Origin: Bacteroidia bacterium
Lineage (GTDB): Bacteria; Bacteroidota; Bacteroidia; Bacteroidales; Azobacteroidaceae
NCBI GenBank assembly: GCA_025999935.1
Contig: BNXY01000044.1
Coordinates: forward strand, 1-21,847
Direction: 5' to 3'
DNA: 21,847 nucleotides
The notes under the pieces are model-generated. The model was not told where the DNA came from. It saw nothing but the letters and a program-made list of their open reading frames with translations, and ran no database searches. Below, piece after piece: positions 7,594-15,797 of this stretch. How positions within the stretch are numbered: position 1 is the stretch's first letter; the number at the start of each line of letters is the position of its first letter. The translations under genes and the position numbers were made by a program.

Positions 7594-10500
7594 TTAAAAT
7601 TTAATATCCAAGCCAAATGTCCAAGTTCTCAAAGGCGGTTGTTCCCATTCTACATAGCCGTCGAAGTGAATGGAAGCCGGGTCATAGGCTGTATAAGTCG
7701 CCCAAGTCAACAAATTGACGCCCGAAGCATACAGACGGACATTGGACAAACCGGTTTTTTTTAACCAACTTTTTGGCGCACTTACACCAAAAGTCAAGTT
7801 TGAAAGACGTAAATAATCAATCGGGTGAAGGCGGCGCGTAGTGGTTTGATTAGACATATAAGTTGCCCGATTCGCCACAAAACGTTCAATATCAGTAATG
7901 TCACCCGGTTTTTTCCACGCTGCCGAATAATAGGCTGGAATGTTGGCCAACATATCCTGACCGCCATGTTCCGCCTTTTGAGCGCCATTGTCATAGCTGT
8001 ATCCGCCGGTTGAGAAGTTCAACTGAAAATTCAAATCAAAAGCCTTGTAAGCCAAGCTATTGGTCAAACCGCCGGACAATTTGGGTTCATAGCCTTTATG
8101 TTCAACTTTTTCAGCTTCTTTAAATACTTTGGTAAGTCCTTTATCAATGATTTTCCCGTTTTCATCGTGCGTATTTTTCACGAACATCGGTTCGCCGTCT
8201 GCGGGATCAATGCCGCCAAATTCAACCATATAATAGGTATAATAATCCTTCCCGACCGTGCGGATAAAATTACCTTCCACCAATGACGTGATATCGCCGT
8301 CCCATTTCAGAATTTTGTTTTGATTTTTACCCAAATTCAATTTCGTAGTCCATGTAAAATCTTTCGTAGCAAAGTTTAGCGAACTAAATTCCGCTTCAAA
8401 ACCACGGTTCTGCAATGATCCGATATTCCGTTGGTATGAACTGAATCCGGTAGCGTAAGAAATAGGAAATGCCATTAACATATCCGCTGTTTTCCGATTA
8501 TAATACTCAACGGAAACATTAAATCTTTTGAGAAATTGTATATCCAACCCAATATTCAGCGCTTTATTCTTTTCCCATGTCAAATCTGTATTGGCAACCT
8601 GAGAAGAGGTGATCCCTCCCCCATCCAGATATTTAGATCCCAAACTACTCAAGCCGTAATAGCCATAATAACTACTCGGCAAGTTTCCGCTGGTACCATA
8701 AGAAGCTCTCAGACGCAAATCAGAAAATTTATCTTTATAATCTTCCATAAAAGCTTCTTCAGTTATCCGCCATGAACCTGAAACAGAGTAAAATCCACTC
8801 CAACGGTTATTGTCCTTTCTTGCCAAACGGGAAGAGCCGTCGTAGCGATAAGAAACGCCCAGATTGTATTTTGACAGATAATCGTAATTCAGGCGAGAAA
8901 CCAATGAAACCATACGCCATGCCGAGGGACTGCCGCTGACATCGTTTACGACCGCTCCATTGGCAATCGCCGGTAAATTTGGATTAATGAAATTTGATTG
9001 CGAACCATAGACATAATCGCGCTTGTATTCTTCTACTTCAAAAGCGACAATCGCATCAATGGTATGTTTTTTTGCAAATGTTTTGAGGTAGGATGCCGAG
9101 TTGGAAAGCATCCATTTGTTATATTCATAGCTGGCAATGGTGCGTGTACCGTTTGAACTTTCACCATCCGATGTACGAGGGTCATCCCAAGTGCTACCTT
9201 TACTGTAGTTGAAATCGTAGCTGAAAGTCGTCTTATATTTCAATTCCGGAAGAATCTCATATTGACCGTAAACAATATTGTTCGCACGAATCAATTTTTC
9301 CTTTTTCTCATTATAGGTCTGGGCTAATTTCGGATTTCGCTTACCATTACGAATAAATTCGCGGTTCCAAGTACCATCTTCATTATAGATGGCATCCGAT
9401 GGCACTACGGCATTGCGAGAGGAATAAAACGGAGATGTATAAGAGGTTCCTTCCGAGAAGACATCCTGATTGACATTAGACAATAAAGTTTTGATTCCCA
9501 AAGTGAATTTGGAAGTTGCATTCCAATCTACATTAAATTTTCCGGAAATACGTTTCAAGCCGGAATTAGAGGTTGTACCTTCTTGGTCGGTATAACTCAA
9601 AGAAGCATACGTCCTTGTGGCATCGTTGCCTCCGGAAGCAGAAGCTTCATAATTCCGATAGGAACCTTTTCTAAACAACTCTTTATCCCAATCTACAAAT
9701 CCGCTCCAGGGAATTCTTGCCGTACCAAGCGTACGCACGCCTTTGGCGTCGTAAGAGTCATCAATCTTGCTGTTGATATAGGCTTGAATTACCGCTTCAT
9801 CGGTCACGCCTTTTAGCAGTTGTTCATTCCGATAACCTTCGATTTGCATATCCCGGCGTTCCTGACCAGTCATAATGGTACGATACGGCATGGCAAATTC
9901 GGTAAAACCCATATCGGTTTTCACGTTGAACTGCGTTTTACCTTTTTTGCCGGATTTTGTCGTCACAAGGATAACTCCATTCGCCGCGCGCGAACCATAC
10001 AAAGCCGCTGCCGCCGCATCTTTAATCACTGTAATATTTTCGATATCCGAAGTGTTCATCGAACTCATGATGTCCAAACCCGGTGCACTTGAACTGTTGA
10101 CTACACCAATGTCTCCGGATATAACCGGAATACCATCAATCACATAGAGCGGATTTTGGGAAGCGTTGATAGAACCCAGCCCGCGAATCCGGATTTCGGA
10201 TGGAGAACCGGGTTGGTTTGTTCCGGCAGTAACCATCACGCCGGAAGCGTTACCCTGCAACAAGCTGTTCATTGAAACAGCCGGCACGTCGCCTAATTTT
10301 TTTGCATCAATAACGGATGCTGCACCTGAATAAACGGACTTTTTCATGTTTCCGTAACCCGTAACAACGACTTCGTCCAGAATTTGATCGTCCGATTTCA
10401 TCACAATATTCAGAAAACCACCCTCGTTTGGCACTATCACTGTTTGTGTAACCAAACCTAAATACTTAATAGTAATCTCCTTCGCACCGGCGGGAAGATT

Positions 10501-10710
10501 GAGTGTAAATTTACCATCCCCATCGGTAGAAGCGCCTATTGTGGGGAAATTTTTAACGGTAATTGACACACCTATAAGGGTTTCGCCCGAATCGTCGGAA
10601 ACAACACCCTGAATAGTCTTGCCTTTATCTTGCTGTTGAGCGGAAAACGCAGACCCTGCAATCAAAAGGCACATAAAAAACAGAACAAATTTAGTAATTT
10701 TAGTGTTCAT
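7594..10710 (-). CDS. SusC/RagA family TonB-linked outer-membrane transporter (pair 1)
   Basis: This is the channel of a SusCD nutrient uptake complex, driven by TonB. The 1038-residue protein has a signal peptide (about 1-23), a carboxypeptidase-regulatory-like beta domain (about 32-105), a TonB-box-like DEVVVTGYG at 112-120, a plug domain, and a long beta barrel ending in phenylalanine. LYGSRAANGVILVTTK at 237-252 is the classic SusC plug signature. No N-terminal STN domain is present, so signalling to an anti-sigma factor is not expected, and none is encoded nearby. Its promoter has correctly spaced -33 and -7 boxes. The substrate is unknown; no carbohydrate-active enzyme or peptidase is linked. 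Confidence 0.95.
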   Translation of the reverse strand: MNTKITKFVLFFMCLLIAGSAFSAQQQDKGKTIQGVVSDDSGETLIGVSITVKNFPTIGASTDGDGKFTLNLPAGAKEITIKYLGLVTQTVIVPNEGGFLNIVMKSDDQILDEVVVTGYGNMKKSVYSGAASVIDAKKLGDVPAVSMNSLLQGNASGVMVTAGTNQPGSPSEIRIRGLGSINASQNPLYVIDGIPVISGDIGVVNSSSAPGLDIMSSMNTSDIENITVIKDAAAAALYGSRAANGVILVTTKSGKKGKTQFNVKTDMGFTEFAMPYRTIMTGQERRDMQIEGYRNEQLLKGVTDEAVIQAYINSKIDDSYDAKGVRTLGTARIPWSGFVDWDKELFRKGSYRNYEASASGGNDATRTYASLSYTDQEGTTSNSGLKRISGKFNVDWNATSKFTLGIKTLLSNVNQDVFSEGTSYTSPFYSSRNAVVPSDAIYNEDGTWNREFIRNGKRNPKLAQTYNEKKEKLIRANNIVYGQYEILPELKYKTTFSYDFNYSKGSTWDDPRTSDGESSNGTRTIASYEYNKWMLSNSASYLKTFAKKHTIDAIVAFEVEEYKRDYVYGSQSNFINPNLPAIANGAVVNDVSGSPSAWRMVSLVSRLNYDYLSKYNLGVSYRYDGSSRLARKDNNRWSGFYSVSGSWRITEEAFMEDYKDKFSDLRLRASYGTSGNLPSSYYGYYGLSSLGSKYLDGGGITSSQVANTDLTWEKNKALNIGLDIQFLKRFNVSVEYYNRKTADMLMAFPISYATGFSSYQRNIGSLQNRGFEAEFSSLNFATKDFTWTTKLNLGKNQNKILKWDGDITSLVEGNFIRTVGKDYYTYYMVEFGGIDPADGEPMFVKNTHDENGKIIDKGLTKVFKEAEKVEHKGYEPKLSGGLTNSLAYKAFDLNFQLNFSTGGYSYDNGAQKAEHGGQDMLANIPAYYSAAWKKPGDITDIERFVANRATYMSNQTTTRRLHPIDYLRLSNLTFGVSAPKSWLKKTGLSNVRLYASGVNLLTWATYTAYDPASIHFDGYVEWEQPPLRTWTFGLDIKF

Positions 10711-10770
10711 AATAAAATTTAAATATTATATTTTTCTTAACTAACTTTTGATATAGTTCAAATAGCGTTG

Positions 10771-10801
10771 CAAAGTTAAGAATAAAAGAAACAAAAGCAA
10801 A
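10771..10801 (-). promoter_or_regulatory. Predicted promoter of SusC-SusD pair 1
   Basis: On the minus strand TTTG (10801-10798) and TAACTTTG (10778-10771) are separated by 19 bases, a full match to the Bacteroidota pattern. The start would be near 10766, giving a leader of about 55 bases. The -33 element falls in the T-run that ends the terminator of the upstream operon. Confidence 0.65.
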
Positions 10802-10835
10802 AAAAAGAGCCACCCAAACAGGGCAGCTCTTTTTT
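10801..10835 (-). terminator. Terminator after the second SusC-SusD operon
   Basis: A 15-pair stem (10801-10815 with 10821-10835) surrounds a five-base loop and is followed by T-rich sequence on the minus strand. The two imperfect pairs (10811 with 10825, and 10812 with 10824) are G-U pairs only in minus-strand RNA. It lies 17 bases beyond the end of susD and differs from the hairpin at 6069-6098 mainly by one substitution and one insertion. Confidence 0.8.
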
Positions 10836-10852
10836 TGATACATCAATTGATA

Positions 10853-12346
10853 TTAATAGTTTTTTACCATTAATTTGTTATAATTAGTTTCAGCTTCCGG
10901 AATTTCATAATACCAACCATTTTCTTCTACAGTTCTTTCAAGAAAACCGCAGAAAGCTTTGTTAAAGTTACTACCTGTCCTTTTACATGGCAAGTTCAAG
11001 CGTTTTAGATCGAACCAGCGGAAGCCTTCACCCCAAAGTTCTATGCGACGGTGGTTCATTATTTCCTCAGCTAAATCAGCACCGGTTTTTCCGGAATCAA
11101 CATAAGACGGGTCTCGTTGCAGTACAAATTTATAAAAATATTTTTTTGCTTCCTCCGTTTGTCCGGCACGTGCATAAGCCTCTGATGCCATCAAATATAA
11201 TTCGGATATTCTCATAAATGCTACATCTCCTACGGCATTGGCAGTAGAACGTGCAATAAACTTACGTAGTTGATATACACGTTGATTATAAGTACTATTA
11301 GGCACAGATGCTTCACCGGTCGGATCCCACCATTGGCGGCGAAGATCTGTCGGAGACATCAAGTCGTAAGTGGTTTGACTGATACATTTAATACCGGTAC
11401 GATTAGAGGAAGAATTGTAATTCCATCCCATATAAGCATAAAATGAATAGAAATAAACTGTGTGATCATCTAATGTTCTCGCCGCATACAGAGCCTCTTT
11501 TGTGGTTGTAACAATATCAGAAAAACCATTCATCAATTGAGAAGTGGTCATGATTGCGAAACCTTCTTTTTCAGCATTTTCTATAGCTTTGGCCGCAGCA
11601 TCGGCTGCGACAGAATAATTTTGTTGAGTCAACGCTACTCTGGCTTTCAAGCCATAGGTAACTTTTTGCGAGTAATGTGTTACATCCGTTGCTTTATATC
11701 CATCTAACAATCGGATTGCTTCGTCTAAATCCGCATTGATTTTTGTATACACTTCTTCAACTGTATTCCGCGCCATTTCTGTTGTTTCTGACGTTTCCCT
11801 GTATGGAACGCCCAACTGAGAGTTCTGAGTCCCGGCTGCATATCTTTTTGCATAATACTGAACCAAATTAAAATGCGCCCAAGCGCGGATACTGAGAGCT
11901 TCTCCCTTAATGTATTTTGCCAATGGATCGGTGGAACCGGCAAACTTACCATCCAATTTTTCGAGAATAAGATTCGCATTCAGGATAAATTGATAATAAG
12001 TTCTCCAAATACCAGCGTTATATGAAGAAGTTGGATTCACATTGATGGCCCAAGTCAAATGCGTTTGATGCCAAGTTTGAGTATCCCAAGTCATATCGTC
12101 GCCATGTGCTTCACGGGATATCATAAACCCCGGCTCTCCACCCATTCCCTGTATCCCAATAAATTGGGAAACCATATTACGGTGTATTCCATTTAAAGCA
12201 AGGTATAAACCGTCCAATGTTTCTGAAATCAATTCATCAGAAACTCGATCAGTGGGTAGGGTATCCAAATAATCTTCCGAGCAGTTTGTCAAAGTTAATC
12301 CGGAAACTGCAAATATTCCTACTATTAAGTATTTAAAGAATTTCAT
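10853..12346 (-). CDS. SusD/RagB family outer-membrane lipoprotein (pair 2)
   Basis: This 497-residue surface lipoprotein is the substrate-capturing partner of the SusC encoded just upstream. The lipoprotein signal ends LTNC with lipidated C22, followed by SEDYLDTLP. Family hallmarks are ALSIRAWAHFNLVQYYAKRY in the first helical region, RISELYLMASEAYARAGQ near the middle, and RRIELWGEGFRWFDLKRLN near the C-terminus. It starts 27 bases after its SusC partner and is followed by a terminator. It is clearly diverged from the pair 1 SusD, so the two pairs probably bind different ligands. The ligand is unknown. Confidence 0.93.
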   Translation of the reverse strand: MKFFKYLIVGIFAVSGLTLTNCSEDYLDTLPTDRVSDELISETLDGLYLALNGIHRNMVSQFIGIQGMGGEPGFMISREAHGDDMTWDTQTWHQTHLTWAINVNPTSSYNAGIWRTYYQFILNANLILEKLDGKFAGSTDPLAKYIKGEALSIRAWAHFNLVQYYAKRYAAGTQNSQLGVPYRETSETTEMARNTVEEVYTKINADLDEAIRLLDGYKATDVTHYSQKVTYGLKARVALTQQNYSVAADAAAKAIENAEKEGFAIMTTSQLMNGFSDIVTTTKEALYAARTLDDHTVYFYSFYAYMGWNYNSSSNRTGIKCISQTTYDLMSPTDLRRQWWDPTGEASVPNSTYNQRVYQLRKFIARSTANAVGDVAFMRISELYLMASEAYARAGQTEEAKKYFYKFVLQRDPSYVDSGKTGADLAEEIMNHRRIELWGEGFRWFDLKRLNLPCKRTGSNFNKAFCGFLERTVEENGWYYEIPEAETNYNKLMVKNY

Positions 12347-12373
12347 ATTTTTAAGATTTATAATGTTTTTGAA

Positions 12374-15300
12374 TTAAAACGTTAAGTTCAATCCGAGCGT
12401 TATTACTCGTGCCGGGGTATAGTCATTATAAGTTACTCCGCTAAAGTAAGATTGTGCGTCCAAACCTTGTTGGGACCTTAAACTGAATAAATTTTCAGCA
12501 CTGACACTAAAATCGGCTCCTTTTAATTGAATTTTCTGAAGCAAATTTCTCGGTACGGAATATGTAAAGACTATCGAACGAAAGTTCAGATAATCACCAC
12601 TCTGGAGCCAACGTGTGGAATAACTTGTTCCTATGTTTGAGTTATGAGCTGCTGTAAAATCCAAACGGGGAACGGAAGTAATATCTCCTTCTTTCTGCCA
12701 CGCTTTTTTCAGATCAACGTGCATAGCATTGCCATAACTTCCTGTGCTCATCAATGACGAATAATCGTTATAATTAAGTATTTTTCCACCTGTTGCATAA
12801 GATAATACACCATCTAACCGGAATGATTTATAACCCAGATTGAATTTGATACCTCCATAAACTTTCGGAATGGAGGACCCGCTGTAATCAAATTTTGCAT
12901 ACGTATAAGAATTTGTCAATGTTTGTCCGTCAATTTCAACTATAGTCGCCTTAACCGTGGAAGTCAAAGTCTGTTTCTCATCATTATAGGCATCGGTATC
13001 AAGATAGAATAATCCATCACCATTTTTCGGGTTTACACCCCACCATTGTCTTAGCCAAAAGTCATATATAGAATGTCCTTCCATATATTTCTTGCTACCG
13101 GTAATATATCCATTTTCCCTAAGATCATCAGGCAAACGAGTAATTTGACTTTTCAAGAAGGTAGCATTGAATCCAATGGAGGCAGACCAATCTTGCGTTC
13201 TTACTATGTTGTAATCCAAATCAATTTCCACACCTTTATTTTTAACTTTTCCTATATTACGAGCAATCGATGAAACACCTGTTGAAGTAGGAGTAGCAAC
13301 GTTAAATAACAAATCTCGTGAAGCTTTTTGGAATAATTCAACGGATCCGGTCAATCGTTTGAATAAACCAAATTCAAGTGCAACGTCAGAAGAAACCTGA
13401 GTTTCCCATTTTAATTTTGGATTAGACAATGTGGTAAAATAAGCTCCGGGTTCACTACTGTTATTTTCACCTAAATCGTACAGCGTTTGATAGGGATAAT
13501 ACGAGTTCAAGTCGTCATTACCGGTTTCACCATAAGATGCACGTAATTTTAGATTATTAATCCATTCAATCGAATTTATAAATGATTCTTCACTGATTCG
13601 CCAAGATCCACCTATTGCATAGAAATTACCCCATCTATAATCTTTATGAAACCGAGAAGAACCGTCTCTGCGATAGGAAGCTGAAAGATAATACCTGTTT
13701 GCATAATCATAATCAAAGTTGGCCAAATAACCTTCTTTCTTATAGTTATTCGTGTAAGAAGTCAAACTATTAATATCTGTAAAGTTTTCAAAATCATACA
13801 GATTATCTACAACTTCATGCACTTTCATCGCATAGAAATATTCATATTGATAGCTGTAATTTTCATGTCCGGCTAATATTTTAATCGAATGATTATTAAA
13901 AGACTTTTGATAGGTTGCTAATTGATTAAATGTTTGCGTAAGTGTACGTGAAGACAAATTACTCAGTCGACCGGGGCCCGCAGTACCATCACCAACAAAT
14001 TTATTTTCATAAACTTTACGGCGGTAATCATTATTTTCCAATGCGTAATTAGCAGTAATCTCCAATCCATTAATTGGAGATATGGTCACATACGTCCGCC
14101 CAATCGTATTAAAGCGCACATATTTTCTGGAATTTAATTCAGTTTCCGCTATACCGTCACGACCATTGCTTGATAAGCGAGCGCCCTCGTAATCATACAC
14201 ATACTCACTAGGAATGGTAGTTGGATTACCATTTTTATCAAGATATGCTCCTGTGGTTAAATCATGTTTATGCACAGGATAGATTGGAGCCATATAGCGG
14301 ACAAAACGAGATAAATTGTTATAGGAACTATTATTGTCAGAATTTGCCGTTGAATAATTTGAAAGACTTCTAGCCGAAGAAATATTTATCCCGGATTTAA
14401 ACCATTTTAGCGGATAGATATTATAGTTCAAACGTCCGGAATAACGTTCAAAGTCTGTTTTTAGCATATATCCTTTTTCACTCAAATAACCAATGGAAGC
14501 ATAACTATCACTTTTTTCCGATTTGGAATTTAGACCCAGAGTATATTCCTGACGATAACCTTTACCATAAGCCGCATCTTCCCAACTAAGATCATCGCCC
14601 CATTTTAACTTGGTAGCGGCGGGATTCAATGTACCATCCGTAAGAACAATATCGCCATCGGCAATTCCTAAAAACGGATTGTATTTCAATGTACTTACCA
14701 TCTCGCCAGAAGCCATCGATGCAGCAGTAGCAGCATCTCTTCCTGCTGTTATATACGCATTTTTCCGCATTTGCCATTGGAGAGGAAAATAATCCCAAAC
14801 GTCTACTGTGGCATAATCTTTGTATGCACGAGTAGACCATCCTTGCGAAATTTTCAAATTTACACCGGCAGCATCCGTACCCTTCTTGGTCGTAATTAGT
14901 ACAACTCCATTTCCGGCGCTTGAGCCATACAATGCTGTGGAAATAGCATCTTTCAAAATGGTTACAGATTCGATATCATTCGAATTAAGACTGGAAATAG
15001 ACCCGTTATAGACTGCACCATCAACAATATACAGAGGTGTATTTGAAGCATTGACAGAACCAAAACCACGGATACGCAAATTTGCATCCTCTCCCGGTTG
15101 GCCTTGCGCTGAGGTTGTCTGTACCCCCGAAATATTACCTTCTATCGCATTGGTAATATTTGATAAAGGACGTGATTCAAAAGATTTGGATGTGATAGCT
15201 CCGGCAGAACCCGTAAATGATGATTTTTTCGCTGTACCGTAAGCAACAACGATAATTTCATCCAAATTTTGATCATTGCTCGTCATCACAATTTGCATGA

Positions 15301-15562
15301 TGCCCGCTTTAATAGGAACAGTCAAATCGTTCATACCTAAAAATTTAAAAGACAAAGCGGTAGCTGACTGGGGAACTGCGAGTTGAAATTCTCCATTTAC
15401 ATTGGTAGTAGTCCCGAAACTCGTTCCCGGAATATATACATTTACTCCAAGCAACTGTTCGCCACCCTCGTCAATAACAACCCCTTGCACAGTTTTTGTT
15501 TGCGCAAAGGCAATACTTGTACTTATTAAGTAACAAATCATTAACCCAAGAAACTTCTTCAT
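12374..15562 (-). CDS. SusC/RagA family TonB-linked outer-membrane transporter (pair 2)
   Basis: This TonB-dependent channel is the first gene of the second SusCD operon. From the ATG at 15562 it has 1062 residues; the frame extends four codons to a TTG at 15574, which I reject because MKKFLG starts a standard signal peptide ending AFAQ. It has a carboxypeptidase-regulatory-like domain (about 23-95), DEIIVVAYG at 101-109, a plug with LYGSSAGNGVVLITTK at 211-226, and a barrel ending LNLTF. No STN domain is present. The plug signature has SSAGNG where pair 1 has SRAANG, consistent with a different lineage. The operon is divergent from the patatin gene, with 235 bases shared between them. Confidence 0.95.
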   Translation of the reverse strand: MKKFLGLMICYLISTSIAFAQTKTVQGVVIDEGGEQLLGVNVYIPGTSFGTTTNVNGEFQLAVPQSATALSFKFLGMNDLTVPIKAGIMQIVMTSNDQNLDEIIVVAYGTAKKSSFTGSAGAITSKSFESRPLSNITNAIEGNISGVQTTSAQGQPGEDANLRIRGFGSVNASNTPLYIVDGAVYNGSISSLNSNDIESVTILKDAISTALYGSSAGNGVVLITTKKGTDAAGVNLKISQGWSTRAYKDYATVDVWDYFPLQWQMRKNAYITAGRDAATAASMASGEMVSTLKYNPFLGIADGDIVLTDGTLNPAATKLKWGDDLSWEDAAYGKGYRQEYTLGLNSKSEKSDSYASIGYLSEKGYMLKTDFERYSGRLNYNIYPLKWFKSGINISSARSLSNYSTANSDNNSSYNNLSRFVRYMAPIYPVHKHDLTTGAYLDKNGNPTTIPSEYVYDYEGARLSSNGRDGIAETELNSRKYVRFNTIGRTYVTISPINGLEITANYALENNDYRRKVYENKFVGDGTAGPGRLSNLSSRTLTQTFNQLATYQKSFNNHSIKILAGHENYSYQYEYFYAMKVHEVVDNLYDFENFTDINSLTSYTNNYKKEGYLANFDYDYANRYYLSASYRRDGSSRFHKDYRWGNFYAIGGSWRISEESFINSIEWINNLKLRASYGETGNDDLNSYYPYQTLYDLGENNSSEPGAYFTTLSNPKLKWETQVSSDVALEFGLFKRLTGSVELFQKASRDLLFNVATPTSTGVSSIARNIGKVKNKGVEIDLDYNIVRTQDWSASIGFNATFLKSQITRLPDDLRENGYITGSKKYMEGHSIYDFWLRQWWGVNPKNGDGLFYLDTDAYNDEKQTLTSTVKATIVEIDGQTLTNSYTYAKFDYSGSSIPKVYGGIKFNLGYKSFRLDGVLSYATGGKILNYNDYSSLMSTGSYGNAMHVDLKKAWQKEGDITSVPRLDFTAAHNSNIGTSYSTRWLQSGDYLNFRSIVFTYSVPRNLLQKIQLKGADFSVSAENLFSLRSQQGLDAQSYFSGVTYNDYTPARVITLGLNLTF

Positions 15563-15616
15563 AAAAATTTCCAAAATTTTAAGTTATACATAATCAAATT
15601 TAAATAATTTTAACTG

Positions 15617-15624
15617 CAAAGATA
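15617..15624 (-). promoter_or_regulatory. Predicted -7 box of SusC-SusD pair 2
   Basis: On the minus strand TATCTTTG fits TAnnTTTG, with the ATG at 15562 about 54 bases further on. A TTTG lies only 15 bases upstream of the box, shorter than expected, so the -33 element is uncertain. Confidence 0.5.
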
Positions 15625-15770
15625 TATAATTTTTTTAAACAAATGTTAAAGATGTGGCGTTTTTTTGTTAAAAATATACGAAAATTAAAAGAGTATAGAA
15701 ATAATTTTGCAAATTATGTTCCAAATTTATAAAAAAATGAAAACAAAGAGCAAAATAATAAAAAAATTCC

Positions 15771-15778
15771 TACATTTG
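15771..15778 (+). promoter_or_regulatory. Predicted -7 box of the patatin gene
   Basis: TACATTTG fits TAnnTTTG and ends 19 bases before the ATG at 15798. No TTTG is seen at the -33 distance. The placement supports 15798 as the start and makes the overlapping frame from 15707 unlikely. Confidence 0.5.
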
Positions 15779-15797
15779 CTCCATATTTTTCAGGAGT

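Noticed and set aside
9820..10147. Plus-strand frames opposite SusC pair 1, including two of 90 codons.
   Set aside because: They lie antisense to a fully conserved SusC plug region and have no recognisable features.
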